Assembly: GCF_014839805.1 (NCBI RefSeq)
Contig: NC_051115.1
Location: 3,842,600 to 3,906,599, forward strand
Direction: 5' to 3'
Source of the DNA: Manduca sexta
Taxonomy: Eukaryota > Arthropoda > Insecta > Lepidoptera > Sphingidae
Length of the DNA: 64,000 nt
The position numbers and the translations under genes are program-made. Below are positions 47,801 through 57,724 of this stretch, piece by piece (the stretch's first letter is position 1; the number at the start of each line of letters is the position of its first letter). The notes beneath the pieces were generated by a model. The model saw nothing but the letters and a program-made list of their open reading frames with translations. It ran no database searches and was not told where the DNA came from.

Positions 47801-50800
47801 ACTCACTCACTCACTCACTCACTCACTCACTCACTCACTCACTCACTCACTCACTCGCTCACTCCTGCGCGCCCGCCAGCTGCGCGCGTCGCTGCACGCG
47901 CTGCGCCGCATGGCCGCCGCGCTCGGCGCCACGCTCGTGCACGTCGCCGCCAGGCGCGTCACGCACCAGAGCGCCGTCGCCGAGGTCTACATCAGGAAGG
48001 TACGCACTCACTCACTCACTCACTCACTCACTCACTCGCTCACTCCTGCGCGCCCGCCAGCTGCGCGCGTCGCTGCACGCGCTGCGCCGCATGGCCGCCG
48101 CGCTCGGCGCCACGCTCGTGCACGTCGCCGCCAGGCGCGTCACGCACCAGCGCGCCGTCGCCGAGGTCTACATCAGGAAGGTACGCACTCACTCACTCAC
48201 TCACTCACTCGCTCACTCCTGCGCGCCCGCCAGCTGCGCGCGTCGCTGCACGCGCTGCGCCGCATGGCCGCCGCGCTCGGCGCCACGCTCGTGCACGTCG
48301 CCGCCAGGCGCGTCACGCACCAGCGCGCCGTCGCCGAGGTCTACATCAGGAAGGTACGCACTCACTCACTCACTCACTCACTCGCTCACTCCTGCGCGCC
48401 CGCCAGCTGCGCGCGTCGCTGCACGCGCTGCGCCGCATGGCCGCCGCGCTCGGCGCCACGCTCGTGCACGTCGCCGCCAGGCGCGTCACGCACCAGAGCG
48501 CCGTCGCCGAGGTCTACATCAGGAAGGTACGCACTCACTCACTCACTCACTCACTCGCTCACTCCTGCGCGCCCGCCAGCTGCGCGCGTCGCTGCACGCG
48601 CTGCGCCGCATGGCCGCCGCGCTCGGCGCCACGCTCGTGCACGTCGCCGCCAGGCGCGTCACGCACCAGCGCGCCGTCGCCGAGGTCTACATCAGGAAGG
48701 TACGCACTCACTCACTCACTCACTCACTCACTCACTCACTCGCTCACTCCTGCGCGCCCGCCAGCTGCGCGCGTCGCTGCACGCGCTGCGCCGCATGGCC
48801 GCCGCGCTCGGCGCCACGCTCGTGCACGTCGCCGCCAGGCGCGTCACGCACCAGCGCGCCGTCGCCGAGGTCTACATCAGGAAGGTACGCACTCACTCAC
48901 TCACTCACTCACTCGCTCACTCCTGCGCGCCCGCCAGCTGCGCGCGTCGCTGCACGCGCTGCGCCGCATGGCCGCCGCGCTCGGCGCCACGCTCGTGCAC
49001 GTCGCCGCCAGGCGCGTCACGCACCAGAGCGCCGTCGCCGAGGTCTACATCAGGAAGGTACGCACTCACTCACTCACTCACTCACTCACTCACTCACTCA
49101 CTCGCTCACTCCTGCGCGCCCGCCAGCTGCGCGCGTCGCTGCACGCGCTGCGCCGCATGGCCGCGCGCGCTCGGCGCCACGCTCGTGCACGTCGCCGCCA
49201 GGCGCGTCACGCACCAGCGCGCCGTCGCCGAGGTCTACATCAGGAAGGTACGCACTCACTCACTCACTCACTCACTCGCTCACTCCTGCGCGCCCGCCAG
49301 CTGCGCGCGTCGCTGCACGCGCTGCGCCGCATGGCCGCCGCGCTCGGCGCCACGCTCGTGCACGTCGCCGCCAGGCGCGTCACGCACCAGAGCGCCGTCG
49401 CCGAGGTCTACATCAGGAAGGTACGCACTCACTCACTCACTCACTCACTCACTCACTCACTCACTCGCTCACTCCTGCGCGCCCGCCAGCTGCGCGCGTC
49501 GCTGCACGCGCTGCGCCGCATGGCCGCCGCGCTCGGCGCCACGCTCGTGCACGTCGCCGCCAGGCGCGTCACGCACCAGAGCGCCGTCGCCGAGGTCTAC
49601 ATCAGGAAGGTACGCACTCACTCACTCACTCACTCACTCACTCACTCACTCACTCGCTCACTCCTGCGCGCCCGCCAGCTGCGCGCGTCGCTGCACGCGC
49701 TGCGCCGCATGGCCGCCGCGCTCGGCGCCACGCTCGTGCACGTCGCCGCCAGGCGCGTCACGCACCAGAGCGCCGTCGCCGAGGTCTACATCAGGAAGGT
49801 ACGCACTCACTCACTCACTCACTCACTCATTCACTTACTCAATGTTGCGCGCCACGTGCACACTATCCTTCACAAAATTAGTCAATATTGATTCATTAAC
49901 TCATCGATTGTACCAGTTTCGGATTCGGTCATTCCTTCACTAGTGGAAATCTTCGTGAATCGTAATCCAACTCTAACTTGGTCATTCATTGACCCCCTCA
50001 ATTAGTGTTACTTTTTGTTACAGTTGGCAGACCCGCAACAGAGCGTAGAGCTGAGGGTAGCCGTGATGGGCGCTAACGAGGCTGGCAAGTCCACGCTCAT
50101 AGGAGTTCTCACACAAGGTGAGATACTACAGATTGCAGATGCACGAATTCCGGTGTTTTTTCGCGTAGTGAAGGATACTTCAACCGGCAAGAGATAAACC
50201 TCCCCAGATGGTCATATAACTGGACCTATTGTATATAACTATATTATTCGTCATCTTTCGACCCCCGCCCCCCGCCCCAATTCCCTTCCCTTCCCCTTTT
50301 CTTATTTGTCGACGTCACGCAAACCTCACTCTCCTATAAGCGAACTTTCCGTCCCCCGCGGTTTCCTCAGTCTCTTAGACTCAATCTAATAGATTTTCGA
50401 TGTATGTCCCAGGGGAGCTGGACAACGGCCGCGGCAGCGCCCGGCTGAACATGTTCCGGCACCTGCACGAGGTGAAGAGCGGCAGGACGTCCTCGCTCAG
50501 CCACGAGATACTCGGCTTCGACGCGCAGGTGGGCATACACACTCACAATACACATACACTTGCAAACCCTATCACATTTTATCCCAAAAGATGACTTACT
50601 ATTAGGTGCATCTTCCCAGGGTAACGTGGTGAACTACGGCTGTTCGGAGCTGATGACGGCGGAGCGTATCGGCGAGCGTAGTGCGAAGCTCGTCTCGTTC
50701 CTGGACCTCGCCGGACACACCAAGTACCAGCGGACCACACTCCACGGCCTGACGGGCTACTCGCCGCACTATGCGATGCTCGTAGTTCGTATTCAGGGTG

Positions 50801-53800
50801 AAGGGATGCAGGGTTGAGGGGCAGGTGGTGTAGTGGATAGTGGGGTGGATATGGTTGCAGATGGTGTAGGGATAGTGGGGTGGATATGGTTGCAGGTGGT
50901 GTATAGGGATAGTGAGATGTCTATGGTTGCAGGTGGTGTATAGTAGATGTGGATGAATACGGTTGCGAAAGATGAAGAGCGTTGTGCATTCACATAGAAA
51001 TTTAAAATTAATTATAATTTGCGAGTATATAAATGAACTGCTCTAAACAATAATAAAATAAAATAATTGTACTTCTTTTTTCTTTATCATGTACTGTAGT
51101 CTATACCTTAAACTGATTTTGAATTAAAATCAAATTACTTGCTGTTCGAAACTTACACGTTTTTTATTTTACATCTACAGCTCAAGTAACTTATTGTAGT
51201 GTTATATCCAAGTAGATAAGTATGTGGTTTCATTTAGTAACGCGATGTCAAAACGATCCTGTATAAGCGCCATTTGTGCATGAAATAAATCAGACCAAAT
51301 ATCATCTTGTGTCTTATTACATTTTGTCATATAGTAGGGGCCTTATAGTAGGGGTGCAGAAGGTGACTTATTGTAGACGGTGAATAAGGTTGCAAAGGGT
51401 ACATGGTTGCAGGTGGTGAGAATGGTTGTTAATTAATGATTGAAATGGGCTCTAATATTGTCAATGGGTGACAATTATGTCTCACATACGGTTCCGCTAT
51501 TTGATACCTAGTTGGTCCTCCCTGTGAGAATGATTGGAGTAGATGCGTGTGGTGAGTGGTTGCAGTGCGCGGTTTTAGTGAGTGGTTGCAGTGTGTGGTT
51601 GTCGTGGCAGATCTCTGCGACGGCGGGCGTGACGCGCATCACGGAGGAGCACACGAGCCTGCTGCTGGCGCTGGACCTGCCGTTCTTCGCCGTCATCACC
51701 AAGTGTGAGCTGGCGCCCGGCGCCGTGCCCGCGCTGCGCGACCGCCTCGCCGCGCTGCTGGAGTCAAGTCGGAAGGTGAGGGGGGGGGGGATGTTTCCAT
51801 TCGCACCGGCGTAGTTCTTATTGATGAATAGACTCCAGAGTTCTTCTCCAGAGTTTAGTCAATTCTGAGATTAGCGCGTTGAAATAAACAAACTCGACAG
51901 CATCATAATATTTGTATTTGTAAATAATATTTTCTAACAGAAACCAGTGCTAATAACGGATGAGAACGCGGCCCGCAGTTGCGTCGCGCCGCAGAGGCTG
52001 ATCCTGGACTCTCTGAACCAAGACGGAGAGAAGGAGGAGGAGGAGTAAGTAGAAAACACGAGTGCGTTGGGGTAATACCGTGTTATGGGTAATACCGGAT
52101 AATGGGTAATACCGGTTCTAGATCACTTGTACACTGTAATTATAACTAACATATACTCACACCGTTTATCTCTGACTGGGTAATGGTGGAAATGGTGCAC
52201 CCTCTTTCCGTCGTGTGTATTCCTTGGATATACAGGTGCAGTTCATGAAAAAACCTAAGACTGTCCCACTCACTCCAACAATAATATCTAATATTTCCAT
52301 CTCCTCCCTATCTTTCTATTTGATTTATTTCATTACGGGATAAAGAAAAATTAGTGTTCCTTGAACTCTGCGAGCTTCACTGTTAAATGTCAAATTCGTG
52401 CCCCTCGATCCTGGCTTACAGGAGTGTTAGTGGTCGGTGTGAGGGCGGGAAAGTCTCTCTCACTTACTTGACATACTCCCTGTGGCAGCTGCTCTTTTAG
52501 TGACCCATCTATTATGTGTGTGTTCTTTATATAAAACCATGTATGTTGTCATATAACTGACTGCTTCGGTGGCGTAGTTGTACTGCATGCGTGGTACGAT
52601 AGCGCTCTAAAGTCCTGGGTTTGAGTCCTGGGTCGGGCAAAGTGATATTTGGGTTTTTATGCTCAATATCAGCTCAAAGTTTGAAATTTGTGCCCGATAT
52701 GGTAATAGGCTCGCGCCCTATCATGGGACGGAACACACTTGGTGAATAGTGAATGCCCTGGTTGCGCCTCTGTATACCCCTTTGGGGATAAATGCGTGAT
52801 GTGTGTGTAGGTGTTGTTATATAAAAGTAGTAATAAATATTTGCTCATGCAGAATGATGTTTGTTTACGTATCCCGAGCGCTCAACTGTACTCTGGCGGA
52901 TAGTTATAGTCCCGTGGCGCCCGCAGGTGCACGGAGCAGGTGCCGGTGTTCCCGGTGAGCTGCGTGCGCGGGAACGGACTCAACGCGCTGCACGCCTACC
53001 TGCTCGCCATCCCGCCGCCGCAGCACCACGCGCCGCCCGCCGCCGACGAGGTGACACACACACACACACACGCACACACACACGCTATACCTGTAACTTA
53101 GAATGGATAGGAAGTGTAACTAAGTCGCTGATTATTATTTTTTTCGGTTTCTAGATACTACACAATTATTCTGTATCATTTATTGAGCACGTATTTTTAT
53201 AAAACTAATGAAATTTGACCGCGTTTTACAGTAAAAAAAATGATAAGAAATATTATAAAAAGTGGTTTTCTGCACCGTGCGTACGAGATGAGCTTATTTA
53301 ATTAATATTCGCAAACTATATAGTTTTATTTTAATGTCGTGAAATTCGCGTACCCGTAAACAATTATGAGGGGTAAGATCGGATCACGGGGTAACGCCGG
53401 TTATTCAAAATACTAAATCCTAACAAAAACTAATTTTGTTATACACACGGCCACGTACACTCCATGACCCTTTTATTATGTTCACTACATTCCATGGCCT
53501 TAATTTTTAGGCTACCAGCTCCCCCGTCCCCAAATGTTTGAACAAAAACACTTCATGTTCCAAACTTTTATGTTCACAGGAGACGTGCGAGTTCCAGATA
53601 GATGAGATCTTCCACGTGGGCGAGTCGAGTGGGCCTGTGGTGGGCGGGCTCGTGGTCAAGGGACAGATACGTGAGGGAGACCAGCTGATTATGGGTAAGT
53701 TTTCTGAGGTTAAATGTTTTATGTAAATTACCTCAGTGGCGTGTGCGTGTACGCATGAGGTCTTCTAGGTTGCGTGAAGTAATATTGGCCTTGTATTAGA

Positions 53801-56698
53801 GAGTTGTGGACTGCGTAATATTGTTGTTATTATTGGCTCTTTGAAGTCTACATAGATTTTTTGTGTTGGTTTTTTGTTTATGTACTAGTGGTGGGTTTCT
53901 CATATGTGAGCGTCCGCTTGGGTAGGTACTACCGCAATGTCTATTTTTGCCGCTAAGCAGCAGTGTGTAGTTACTGTTGTGTTCTGGTATGAAGGACATT
54001 GTACCCAGTGTAACTACTGAACATAATAAGACTCATCTCTCAGAATGGCGAGCGCAGTGGAATACCAAATACTACTTTGTGATTCAAGATGCTGTTTCTC
54101 CTGTTTATGGATCGTATCAGTTATCAGGCGAACGGTAAGCTCGTCTCGTAAATGAAAGCAATAAAAAAATATATTGATTCTCCTCGCAGGTCCGCTGGAG
54201 GACGGTTCGTTCAGCTCGACGGTGGTCCGCAGCGTGCACCGCAACCGCGCGGCGTGTCGCGCCGCCCGCGCCGGCCACTGCTGCTCCGTGGGGCTGGCGG
54301 CGGGCGCGCCGCGCCCCGGCATGGTGCTGCTCGCGCCGCGCGCCGCCGCGCCGCCGCGACTCTACGGCGCCTGCGCGCACCGCTGCCTCACCAGGAAGGT
54401 CTCTAACCCATCCCAACCTAACCGCCGGCCACTAATATAAGTTACATGTAGATAATATATAGATAAAATGATGTTGTAAGATAAATAAATATAAGTTAAA
54501 CTTAAAATAAATAGATTGTAAAAAAAATAGGATTAATAAGTATCCTTGTCCTGGAAAGGGTGAACGAGAGGGGGCGCAGAGTCCCACAAAAAAAAAACCG
54601 CCAGCCACTGCTGTTCCGTGGGAATATTTACTAATATCAATATTGTGTTATAATGTTGAGCATGGACCTCAATTCCTCTACTAGAGGTGTTTAGATCTAC
54701 ACCGCGCTAGTCTAGTGCGAAGAGATTTCACATCCCTGGAACAGCTAGAGCTACCATAATTAAATAACTCCTGGCCAATATGACAATACTCGCTTTCCAT
54801 CACATCATGGAACGGAACACACTTGGGGCACTTCTGCCTAACCCATAAAGCCGTGATGAGTCTGCTATATGTTAAACTACCTTATTCCAGAAACTGGAAG
54901 CTGACAAACAGTCCCAGGTGAACGAGAACACCTCGCCGCCAGAGAAGGTGGGGCTTAATAGCCTCACGCCGGAGCCCGAGCGCGCCGACGAGGAGTGCAT
55001 ATGCCCAGACAGAGTGTACCTCGAGGAGCCAGGGAACCCTAGAGGATGTCTGTTCTTCCAGGTGAGAGTTGGGTTAAAATTGGTTTGGAAGGATATTTGT
55101 ATCCGCCGGGACAACGAGGAGTTTCCATAGTGCTAGGCGGTACATCGAATCCCTCGAGCCTAGTGGCCTCTCGGACCTAACTAGTGAGCTTTTTTAATTC
55201 ACCCTGTGAGAACTAACCGAGCATCTTACCTATCAAAAAGTTTACTAGGGATCTCTTTTATTTCCTTTCGCCCGACTTTAGGCTGCCACTGGTCGTGTTG
55301 CACGCACTGGGCAGTTTGTTTTTGGACTTAGGCCCTTAGGTACCTTAGCTATATCACTATATTCCACACTTCTGGAGCAGTGGGTTTAAATTGCGCGTTG
55401 GCAGTGCTACGTATGAAAATTTACTATTTTTTCGAATGTTATCGCGGTTTTAATAATTTTGTTTTCTCCCGACGTTTCGAACACTTTGCAGCCTTATGGC
55501 CTTGCCTTTGTATGTTAAGCATATTATCGTTCCCAGGCGTCGGTGCACCTCCTGCGTCACTCCACGGCGATATATCCCGGGTTCCAGTGCGTGGTGCACG
55601 TGGGGAATGTGCGGCAGACGGCTATTATAGAGGTAAATCCTTACCCCCTTATTTATAGACGTTTTTTATCTAAGGACGGAGCATTGCTGTGATAACAAGT
55701 CTGTTTCTCAGTGCTGACGGCATGACAGCCTTGCAACTTATTTTGAATTGCTATATTTTATCTATTACCCTCATCATCATTGGATATTATTGTATATACA
55801 GCATAATAACAAGCTATTATCCTTTACTAAAATCTACACCTCGCGTTAATTCAAAATACCTCTTACAGGGTAAGATCAAAGATTTAAAATTACTAGTAAT
55901 CTCTAAAATAAAAAAATTGCCACATAAGGCTGTTCTGTCTCCCATAATCCAATCTTACCCCCTTACATCCATTTCAAAGAAAAAAACCGTATATTTTTCA
56001 CGATAACATCTATTCTCAGGGTATAATGTGCCGCAATGGTGTAGTGCGTGCAGGCGAAAACGCATCCGTGGTGTTCAGGTTTGTGCGCTGCCCGGAGTAC
56101 CTCGTCTCTGGCAGGAGGATGCTCTTCACGGCCGGACTCGGCACCAGGTAAGATCAGAGTGGTAGTCGACTTGACTGGTTTGGTACCCATTAGAAAACCG
56201 GGGTTTTTGGATATAGTGAAGTATGGTATTAAGGACGATCTCGACTGGGGAAGTATATACGCACATATCATTTATCCTCGAAGGGGTATGCAGAGGCGCA
56301 ACCAGGACACCCACTTTACGCCAAGTGTGTTCCGTCCTATGATGTGATAGGGGGCGAGCCTATCGCCATATAGGGCACAAATTCTAGACTACGGGCTGAT
56401 ATTAAGTAGAAAAACCCAATTATCACTTTGCCCGACCCGGGATTCGAAACCGGGGATAAATGCGTCATGTTGTATGTATGTGTGTGTGTGTGTGAGTGGT
56501 ACTCAGTGTATGAAAGCCAACGAAAATATTGAAACTGCCAGACCCCAGCAATAACGGGCCTGCTTTTCCGAGCGTAGTACCACCAATACACCATAGCTAA
56601 TCTCTTCAATAGATGTTTCTATGTATGTAATCATTTTATATTTTTTCTGGTGCAGAGCCGTGGGTCGCATCACGCAAACCTTCCCACACATACCCTGA
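41881..56698 (+). CDS. GTPBP2: GTP-binding protein 2 (translational GTPase of the GTPBP1/2 family)
   Basis: Cytosolic EF-Tu/eRF3-like GTPase; in mammals GTPBP2 works with Pelota on stalled ribosomes. Seventeen exons fit in phase: 41881-41995, 42417-42566, 43993-44323, 45674-45809, 46400-46612, 50024-50117, 50413-50528, 50620-50784, 51611-51775, 51941-52044, 52927-53050, 53580-53694, 54190-54398, 54891-55061, 55537-55632, 56020-56147, 56656-56698; 2475 nt, 824 residues (human GTPBP2 about 600, the excess mostly a charged N-terminus). P-loop GANEAGKST lies at 331-339, GRTSS in exon 7, DLAGH at 414-418, and G4 reads TKCE at 470-473 where the family has (T/S)Kx[14 protein letters not shown] favours GTPBP2 over GTPBP1, as does [10 protein letters not shown] in the barrel domains. 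[12 protein letters not shown] and the C-terminal VGRITQTF are family blocks. The exon 8 donor (GTA|GTTCGT) is weak and chosen by alignment. Intron 5 contains 17 extra copies of the end of exon 5 (see 46478). Confidence 0.92.
42031..42225 (+). mobile_element. SINE-M copy, 3'-truncated, GTPBP2 intron 1
   Basis: GCGGTGATAGCTTAGTTGGG through AATTTTGAAGGTGTGTGAA. Confidence 0.75.
42692..42992 (-). mobile_element. Helitron C copy, GTPBP2 intron 2
   Basis: CTAGCGACCCGCCCCGGCTT to ATACTATGTAGTGA; complete ends on the minus strand, A/T flanks. Confidence 0.8.
43018..43284. mobile_element. MITE-S, fold-back copy
   Basis: Left ACATTAAAATTAAACTACTT, right AAGTAGTTTAATTTTAATGT: long perfect to near-perfect inverted repeats, with CAACGTTTCGAAC and CTTCGAAACGTCGG inverted further in. 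Confidence 0.8.
43694..43992 (+). mobile_element. SINE-M copy ending at the GTPBP2 exon 3 acceptor
   Basis: Full copy from GCGGCGATAGCCTAGTTGGT to TATATAATACAGGGCTAATA. Its AT-rich tail TATTATTTTCAG runs directly into the acceptor of exon 3 (first base 43993), so the SINE appears to supply the pyrimidine tract. Confidence 0.8.
44350..44662 (+). mobile_element. MITE-Q partial copy joined to a reverse SINE-M fragment
   Basis: 44350-44590 matches MITE-Q (TTGACGTATATTCTATAGAC onward). 44597-44662 is the reverse box A/box B end of SINE-M (CCAACTAGGCTATCGCCGC). Confidence 0.7.
44695..45070. repeat. Unclassified intron 3 sequence, possibly an LTR-type fragment
   Basis: A block ending AGTATAATAGGGTATTACAC has CGATCGATCGATATC and a GGAACATTCTCGAAAGATCC segment. 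A related reverse block (GATCCTTCGAGAACGTTCC) lies at 45565-45585. The arrangement suggests a degraded element; no coding frame. Confidence 0.35.
45082..45390 (-). mobile_element. 5'-truncated non-LTR retrotransposon, 309 bp with 11-bp duplication
   Basis: Flanked by ATTCAATTTAT at 45071-45081 and 45391-45401. On the minus strand it encodes a polyprotein C-terminus ([30 protein letters not shown], ending REGLFP*) and finishes in (GGA)n. Different tail repeat from the other two truncated copies. Confidence 0.8.
46478..49798 (+). repeat. 18-copy tandem array of the GTPBP2 exon 5 end plus its splice donor
   Basis: Each unit holds 15 nt (CTGCGCGCCCGCCAG), then a 120-nt core ending AAG, then GTACGC and a CACT microsatellite. 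Cores end at 46612 (genuine exon), 46849, 47070, 47235, 47408, 47589, 47762, 47999, 48180, 48353, 48526, 48699, 48884, 49057, 49247, 49420, 49609 and 49798. Gaps between cores run from 45 to 117 nt and all equal 4k+1, so they differ by whole CACT steps. Cores are almost identical; the main variable codon (after ...THQ) is CGC, AGC or CAC (Arg, Ser, His). Copy 15 (49127-49247) is 121 nt because of one inserted base. The array is intronic in the simplest model; its product if spliced would be [20 protein letters not shown] and the 20 residues after it, repeated. Confidence 0.97.
49804..49840 (+). repeat. Terminal CACT microsatellite, decaying
   Basis: CACT units degrade to CATTCACTTACTCAATG, marking the right edge of the array. 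Confidence 0.85.
50820..50965 (+). repeat. Minisatellite in GTPBP2 intron 8
   Basis: Three to four units of about 42 bp built on GGTGTA(TA)GGGATAGTGGGGTGG and ATATGGTTGCAGGTGG; scattered single units recur at 51395-51430. Confidence 0.7.
51137..51264 (+). mobile_element. Partial MITE (family of 21384)
   Basis: TCGAAACTTACACGTTTTTT to CGATGTCAAAACGATCCTGTA. Confidence 0.65.
52556..52815 (+). mobile_element. SINE-3 copy, GTPBP2 intron 10
   Basis: Box A-like GGTGGCGTAGTTGTACTG, box B-like GGGTTTGAGTCCTGGGTCGG, and body CATGGGACGGAACACACTTG, ending in TGTGTGTAGG. Confidence 0.75.
53880..54175 (-). mobile_element. MITE-N copy, GTPBP2 intron 12
   Basis: Reverse copy from GTGGTGGGTTTCTCATATGTG to GGTAAGCTCGTCTCG, ending about 15 bp before the exon 13 acceptor. 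Confidence 0.75.
55425..55735 (+). mobile_element. MITE-S and MITE-U fragments around GTPBP2 exon 15
   Basis: 55425-55510 holds one arm of MITE-S (TTTTCTCCCGACGTTTCGAAC). 55655-55735 holds one end of MITE-U (ATCTAAGGACGGAGCATTGC, CAGTGCTGACGGCATGACAG). Exon 15 lies between them at 55537-55632. Confidence 0.65.
56265..56485 (-). mobile_element. SINE-3 copy, GTPBP2 intron 16
   Basis: Reverse copy: GTATGCAGAGGCGCAACCAG, AAGTGTGTTCCGTCCTATGA, and reverse box B CCCGGGATTCGAAACCGG, then a TGTGTGTGTG run. Confidence 0.7.
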
Positions 56699-56854
56699 AC
56701 CAGTGCATCGTCAGTAAATCACCAACACCGCCCGCGCATGCGCGAGTATTCAACGGATCACCTCACAATGTATAAATAAGTACACTTATTCGTGACATTA
56801 TTGTAGGATATTTCTATCCACCCGGATATCAACAAGTTACGTGTAATAACTGAC

Positions 56855-57160
56855 AGGGGATCCGGGATCAGCCTGTGTATATCCGACAGGCCGGCATAAT
56901 TGTGTCAACTGTCAGGGGTAATCATCTCTCGTTAGTCGACTTTCTATAGGACCTTACTTTTACTATCAGGTGCAGTGCTGTGCGCGTATAAAAAAGGTTT
57001 AGTAAGGTATTCGTTAATGAAATATCGTTTACAAGGTGTTACACGATAATGGTCCGTGTGTGTGTTCCTGGATATATTAGAATAGGTGTTGTGTCGACTG
57101 TGGAATAATCTCTCAGTTGATACTCTTCCTGGATCCCACTTATCATCAGTGGGGACGCTT
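56855..57160 (+). repeat. Two element W copies downstream of GTPBP2
   Basis: 56855-56985 (GGGATCAGCCTGTGTATATC, GGTAATCATCTCTCGTTAGT) and a second, more decayed one at 57045-57155. Confidence 0.65.
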
Positions 57161-57605
57161 TGCAAGTAAAAATAATTAACATTATGAAAATTGACGGACT
57201 TTCATATTTAGTAATAATAGATACAATTTGATGTTTTGCCTGATAATTTGTAGGGGTAAGTTCGGATAATGGGGTAAGACAATGTTTTAATTGTTTTTCC
57301 GTAACTAAAAGTTCTGTGGCTCAGTAGAAGTACGTTACGAAACATCGGATTTATCGGTCAATAAGATTGGATTTACCCCGTGATCCGAAGTTACCCCCAC
57401 ACAATTTAGCGTTTCCAAGAAATTTTGTGTTCTAGATTTGATATTCTGTCTCTCTCTGTCACCTGACGTTTATTGAGCGGGAGTGAGACAAAATACTGTG
57501 TAACCATGACAGTATCAATAAAACGGGGTCAATAGGGATAAAGAATTATTATACAACCTGACCAGGAATATAAAAAAACCACGCCATTTTGATAAAACTA
57601 TTAAC
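57161..57605. other. Intergenic, nothing recognised
   Basis: AT-rich. GGGGTAAGTTCGGATAATGGGG near 57252 recalls similar GGTAATACCGG strings at 52070 and 53390, possibly a low-copy repeat. Confidence 0.35.
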
Positions 57606-57611
57606 TAATTA

Positions 57612-57722
57612 CCAACCCAATGGCACACACCTCTGACTTCTCTAAAAAAAATCTGTGTGTATTCTTTGTGAATTATCGCTTGCTTTAACGGTGAAGGGAA
57701 ACATCGTGAGGAAATATGAAAT
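57612..57722 (+). mobile_element. SINE-M middle fragment
   Basis: CAACCCAATGGCACACACCT through GGGAAACATCGTGAGGAAA. Confidence 0.7.
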
Positions 57723-57724
57723 CG

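Noticed and set aside
46478..49840. Regular repeats with variable spacers, as in CRISPR
   Set aside because: The repeated part is 135 nt of a coding exon, the spacers are a simple CACT microsatellite, and the setting is an animal gene.
46360..49943. Three overlapping plus-strand ORFs of 870-1170 codons
   Set aside because: They arise because neither the CACT repeat (Thr-His-Ser-Leu in every frame) nor the exon copies contain plus-strand stops. They read through good splice donors and do not follow GTPBP2 family sequence.
50015..50197. Using the ORF at 50015 as an independent small GTPase
   Set aside because: It is coding exon 6 of GTPBP2 (P-loop) read through its donor into the intron.
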